In this document: piece by piece, positions 30,947 to 31,963 of the stretch | Layout of the letters: each line of letters starts with the position of its first letter | Position numbering within the stretch: the first letter of the stretch is position 1 | Virus record (IMG/VR): IMGVR_UViG_3300030331_001523 | Span: 1 to 31,963 of that record | DNA: 31,963 nucleotides | Origin: a virus | Strand: one strand, 5' to 3' | The notes under the pieces: model-generated | What the model saw: only the letters and a program-made list of their open reading frames with translations | Told to the model about the DNA's origin: nothing | Databases searched by the model: none | Position numbers and translations under genes: made by a program

Positions 30947-31599
30947 TTCTTCTTTGCCCTCTTTGCTTCAAGCTCTGCTGTTTTTACCTTCTTTATCCAC
31001 TCCTTTTTTTGCGCTTTTGTTGGTCGGCCATTAGGTAAAACGTCTACACCTACAGCTTTAGCACGCTTTTTCCAGTGATACATTCTATTTCTATTCACTT
31101 TGCGCCTATGCTTATGCTTTTCTCTTTTAATCGTAGTATATTCAGTCCTGGTGCGCTCTTCTTGGTCTTCAATCTTACGCTCTGGAAGCTTTATATCTGG
31201 CATATCTGGAATATCTTCCACAATATCTTGTACCTCAGCATCTACAAATTCTACAGGCGTTTTATCTGCTTTTAAAAACTTCTCAAAAGGACTATCAATC
31301 GTTACGTTTATATTTTTCACAAGTTTTCCACTATGCTCCAAGACTAAACGTGCAGCTTGGACATTCCCTGCCTTTGCTTCCCTAACCATAGACTTTAAAA
31401 CAGCAGGTATATCTGATCCAAATTCAATCATATAAAGCTCATAAACCATATCTACGAAGTTTGGGTCTCTGCGCCAATGTTGTACTGTTGTAGGGGCAAC
31501 TTTAAGCGTTGTAGCTATCTCTTTTACAGTCATTTCAGGATTAAATGCCATCATTTCAGCAGCTTTTTGTCTTTCTTTTATTTTGGCAAGCTTATTCAT
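30943..31599 (-). CDS. terS: Terminase small subunit
   Basis: A 218-residue protein from the ATG at 31599; an in-frame TTG at 31635 would lie inside the promoter. The N-terminus has a helix-turn-helix (MTVKEIATTLKVAPTTVQHW, about 22-41), and the following segment (VLKSMVREAKAGNVQAARLV, then LEHSGKLVKNI) is the oligomerisation region of phage TerS proteins. The middle is acidic (about 116-140) and the C-terminus strongly basic (KREKHKHRRKVNRNRMYHWK, ending KRAKKK). TerS recognises the packaging site. It is unusually far from TerL and on the other strand, with its own promoter. Confidence 0.8.
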   Translation of the reverse strand: MNKLAKIKERQKAAEMMAFNPEMTVKEIATTLKVAPTTVQHWRRDPNFVDMVYELYMIEFGSDIPAVLKSMVREAKAGNVQAARLVLEHSGKLVKNINVTIDSPFEKFLKADKTPVEFVDAEVQDIVEDIPDMPDIKLPERKIEDQEERTRTEYTTIKREKHKHRRKVNRNRMYHWKKRAKAVGVDVLPNGRPTKAQKKEWIKKVKTAELEAKRAKKK

Positions 31600-31605
31600 T
31601 ATTCT

Positions 31606-31635
31606 AATATATACAACCTTTGACCTTATTTTCAA
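31606..31635 (-). promoter_or_regulatory. Leftward promoter for the TerS operon
   Basis: On the - strand TTGAAA (31635-31630, five of six matches to TTGACA) is followed after 16 bases by TATATA (31613-31608), or after 18 by TATATT. The start point would be at about 31601-31599, so the TerS mRNA would have almost no leader. A GGTCAA box lies within the spacer (31625-31620), where a bound protein would block RNA polymerase. Confidence 0.5.
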
Positions 31636-31685
31636 ATTTTTTTTTATAGCACCGAATTGACCTTTTAAATCCTACTTTGTGTGGG

Positions 31686-31811
31686 ATGGGAGCTGTTAAG
31701 AGCGACTTTGGAACATACGCTCATAGGGGGTTATATTTATTTCTGATAACATACAATATGTTAACTAATTTCAAGGGGGTTCACGTCGGGAAATATAAAG
31801 TATTACTTTAA
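31686..31811 (+). CDS. Doubtful 41-aa ORF in the control region
   Basis: A 41-codon ORF (begins MGAVKSDFGTYAHRG, ends GVHVGKYKVLL); the frame is open back to a stop at 31647-31649. It has a hydrophobic middle (LYLFLITYNML). There is no convincing ribosome binding site, and it overlaps a palindrome and a repeated AGGGGGTT (31725 and 31774), so the bases may serve regulation instead. Listed because nothing else occupies this stretch; I would not rely on it. Confidence 0.2.
   Translation: MGAVKSDFGTYAHRGLYLFLITYNMLTNFKGVHVGKYKVLL
31747..31763. promoter_or_regulatory. Operator-like palindrome TAACATA-CAA-TATGTTA
   Basis: A perfect 7-bp inverted repeat with a 3-base centre, the size of a dimeric repressor site, located in the non-coding right end between the TerS promoter and the window edge. 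It lies between two direct copies of AGGGGGTT (31725-31732 and 31774-31781). Confidence 0.45.
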
Positions 31812-31824
31812 ATGATAGATATTG

Positions 31825-31842
31825 ACCACTAGATATAGTGGT
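31825..31842. promoter_or_regulatory. Operator-like palindrome ACCACTA-GATA-TAGTGGT
   Basis: A perfect 7-bp inverted repeat with a 4-base centre. It overlaps one TTGACC box (31822-31827), so the same region may be read by two proteins or in two ways. No U-tract follows, which argues against a terminator. Confidence 0.5.
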
Positions 31843-31907
31843 TGTAATTGATTAATTGACCTTGTAATGAATTAAGCGCGCGCAAGCTGAGCCGATAACC
31901 AACCATT

Positions 31908-31930
31908 TATAATGTAAGTAAGTACTTACA
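31908..31930 (+). promoter_or_regulatory. Perfect TATAAT -10 overlapped by a palindrome
   Basis: TATAAT (31908-31913) runs directly into TGTAAGTA-AG-TACTTACA (31913-31930), an 8-bp perfect inverted repeat that would cover the transcription start. No good -35 exists at 16-18 bases, so an activator or an extended contact may be needed. It faces right, out of the window or, if the genome is circular, into the left operon. A related 12-base palindrome, AAGTAATTACTT, lies at 30921-30932 inside the 82-residue gene. Confidence 0.45.
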
Positions 31931-31963
31931 TATCTACAACAATAACAAAATATATATATAAAT

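Larger units (their letters stand above)
31620..31861. repeat. Four GGTCAA boxes (TTGACC on +)
   Basis: TTGACC on the + strand occurs at 31620-31625, 31657-31662, 31822-31827 and 31856-31861, clustered within 242 bases where far fewer than one would be expected in sequence this AT-rich. On the - strand the shared core is about AGGTCAAT. Spacings are 37, 165 and 34 bases. One lies inside the TerS promoter. They may be operator sites for a regulator, or iteron-like boxes. Confidence 0.45.

Noticed and set aside
31822-31861. TTGACC boxes as rightward -35 promoter elements
   Set aside because: No reasonable -10 hexamer occurs 16-18 bases downstream of the copies at 31657, 31822 or 31856; an operator or iteron reading fits better.
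1-31963. tRNA genes, CRISPR arrays, insertion sequences, integrase and attachment site
   Set aside because: No cloverleaf, regularly spaced repeat, transposase, or recombinase was seen on reading both strands; the InsA-like zinc ribbon at the start of the phosphoesterase is not part of a transposase.
1-31963. Terminal direct repeats or a circular join at the window ends
   Set aside because: The first bases (ATTTTCTAAC) and last bases (TATATATAAAT) share no repeat; whether the ends join cannot be decided from the window.

Overview
The window is almost entirely coding, AT-rich (roughly one third G+C by eye) and densely packed. It is a tailed-phage (Caudoviricetes) genome fragment with a complete virion-assembly gene set. 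A tape measure protein, a tube-type major tail protein, a lambda-like tail chaperone pair and the absence of any sheath or baseplate-wedge gene suggest a long non-contractile tail (siphovirus-like). Many starts have good Shine-Dalgarno (SD) sequences (AGGAGG, AAGGAG), which argues against a host group that lacks SD use. Several families (tiny Lys/Arg-rich proteins, LamG and fibre-like virion proteins, a zinc-ribbon phosphoesterase) resemble those I associate with uncultured marine phages. The host cannot be named from the sequence. No integrase, polymerase, helicase, tRNA or CRISPR array was seen, so this is probably a lytic phage or part of a larger, possibly circular, genome whose replication genes lie outside the left edge.

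Layout. (1) 1-4051, + strand: DNA-metabolism operon with a RecB/Cas4-like nuclease, a GIY-YIG (T5orf172-type) protein, an ssDNA-binding-like protein with an acidic tail, a replication-loader-like protein, a structured leader, a zinc ribbon, a second PD-(D/E)XK nuclease, a Nmad1/MazG-like protein and an Hjc-like resolvase. (2) 26170-4029, - strand: one long late operon. In transcription order it holds scaffold, major capsid, a hairpin terminator/attenuator, a decoration-like protein, a LamG lectin-like protein, a lysis/accessory block (small membrane protein, endolysin, phosphoesterase, small basic and membrane proteins), fibre-like virion proteins, four tiny highly basic proteins, neck proteins, major tail protein, the chaperone pair, tape measure, a 1638-aa tail-tip protein with dockerin-like repeats, and two distal tail proteins. 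(3) 26259-30068, + strand: TerL, portal and three head-morphogenesis proteins, divergent from the scaffold/capsid operon. (4) 31599-30069, - strand: TerS, detached from and inverted relative to TerL, followed by small zinc-binding or unknown proteins and an RNA-structured gap. (5) 31600-31963: non-coding control region with a leftward promoter, repeated GGTCAA boxes, three operator-like palindromes and a perfect TATAAT.

Genes in each operon are coupled by TAATG or ATGA junctions. This allowed three genes shorter than 60 codons to be placed confidently (20565-20666, 22241-22405, 16576-16671) and several starts to be corrected (3327, 16312, 22257, 26170, 30390, 31599). The points most worth following up are a probable -1 programmed frameshift in the tail chaperones, dockerin-like calcium repeats in the tail tip, the basic-protein cluster with an AT-hook peptide, the zinc-ribbon phosphoesterase with an altered GNH motif, the hidden overlapping genes, and the regulatory region at the right end.
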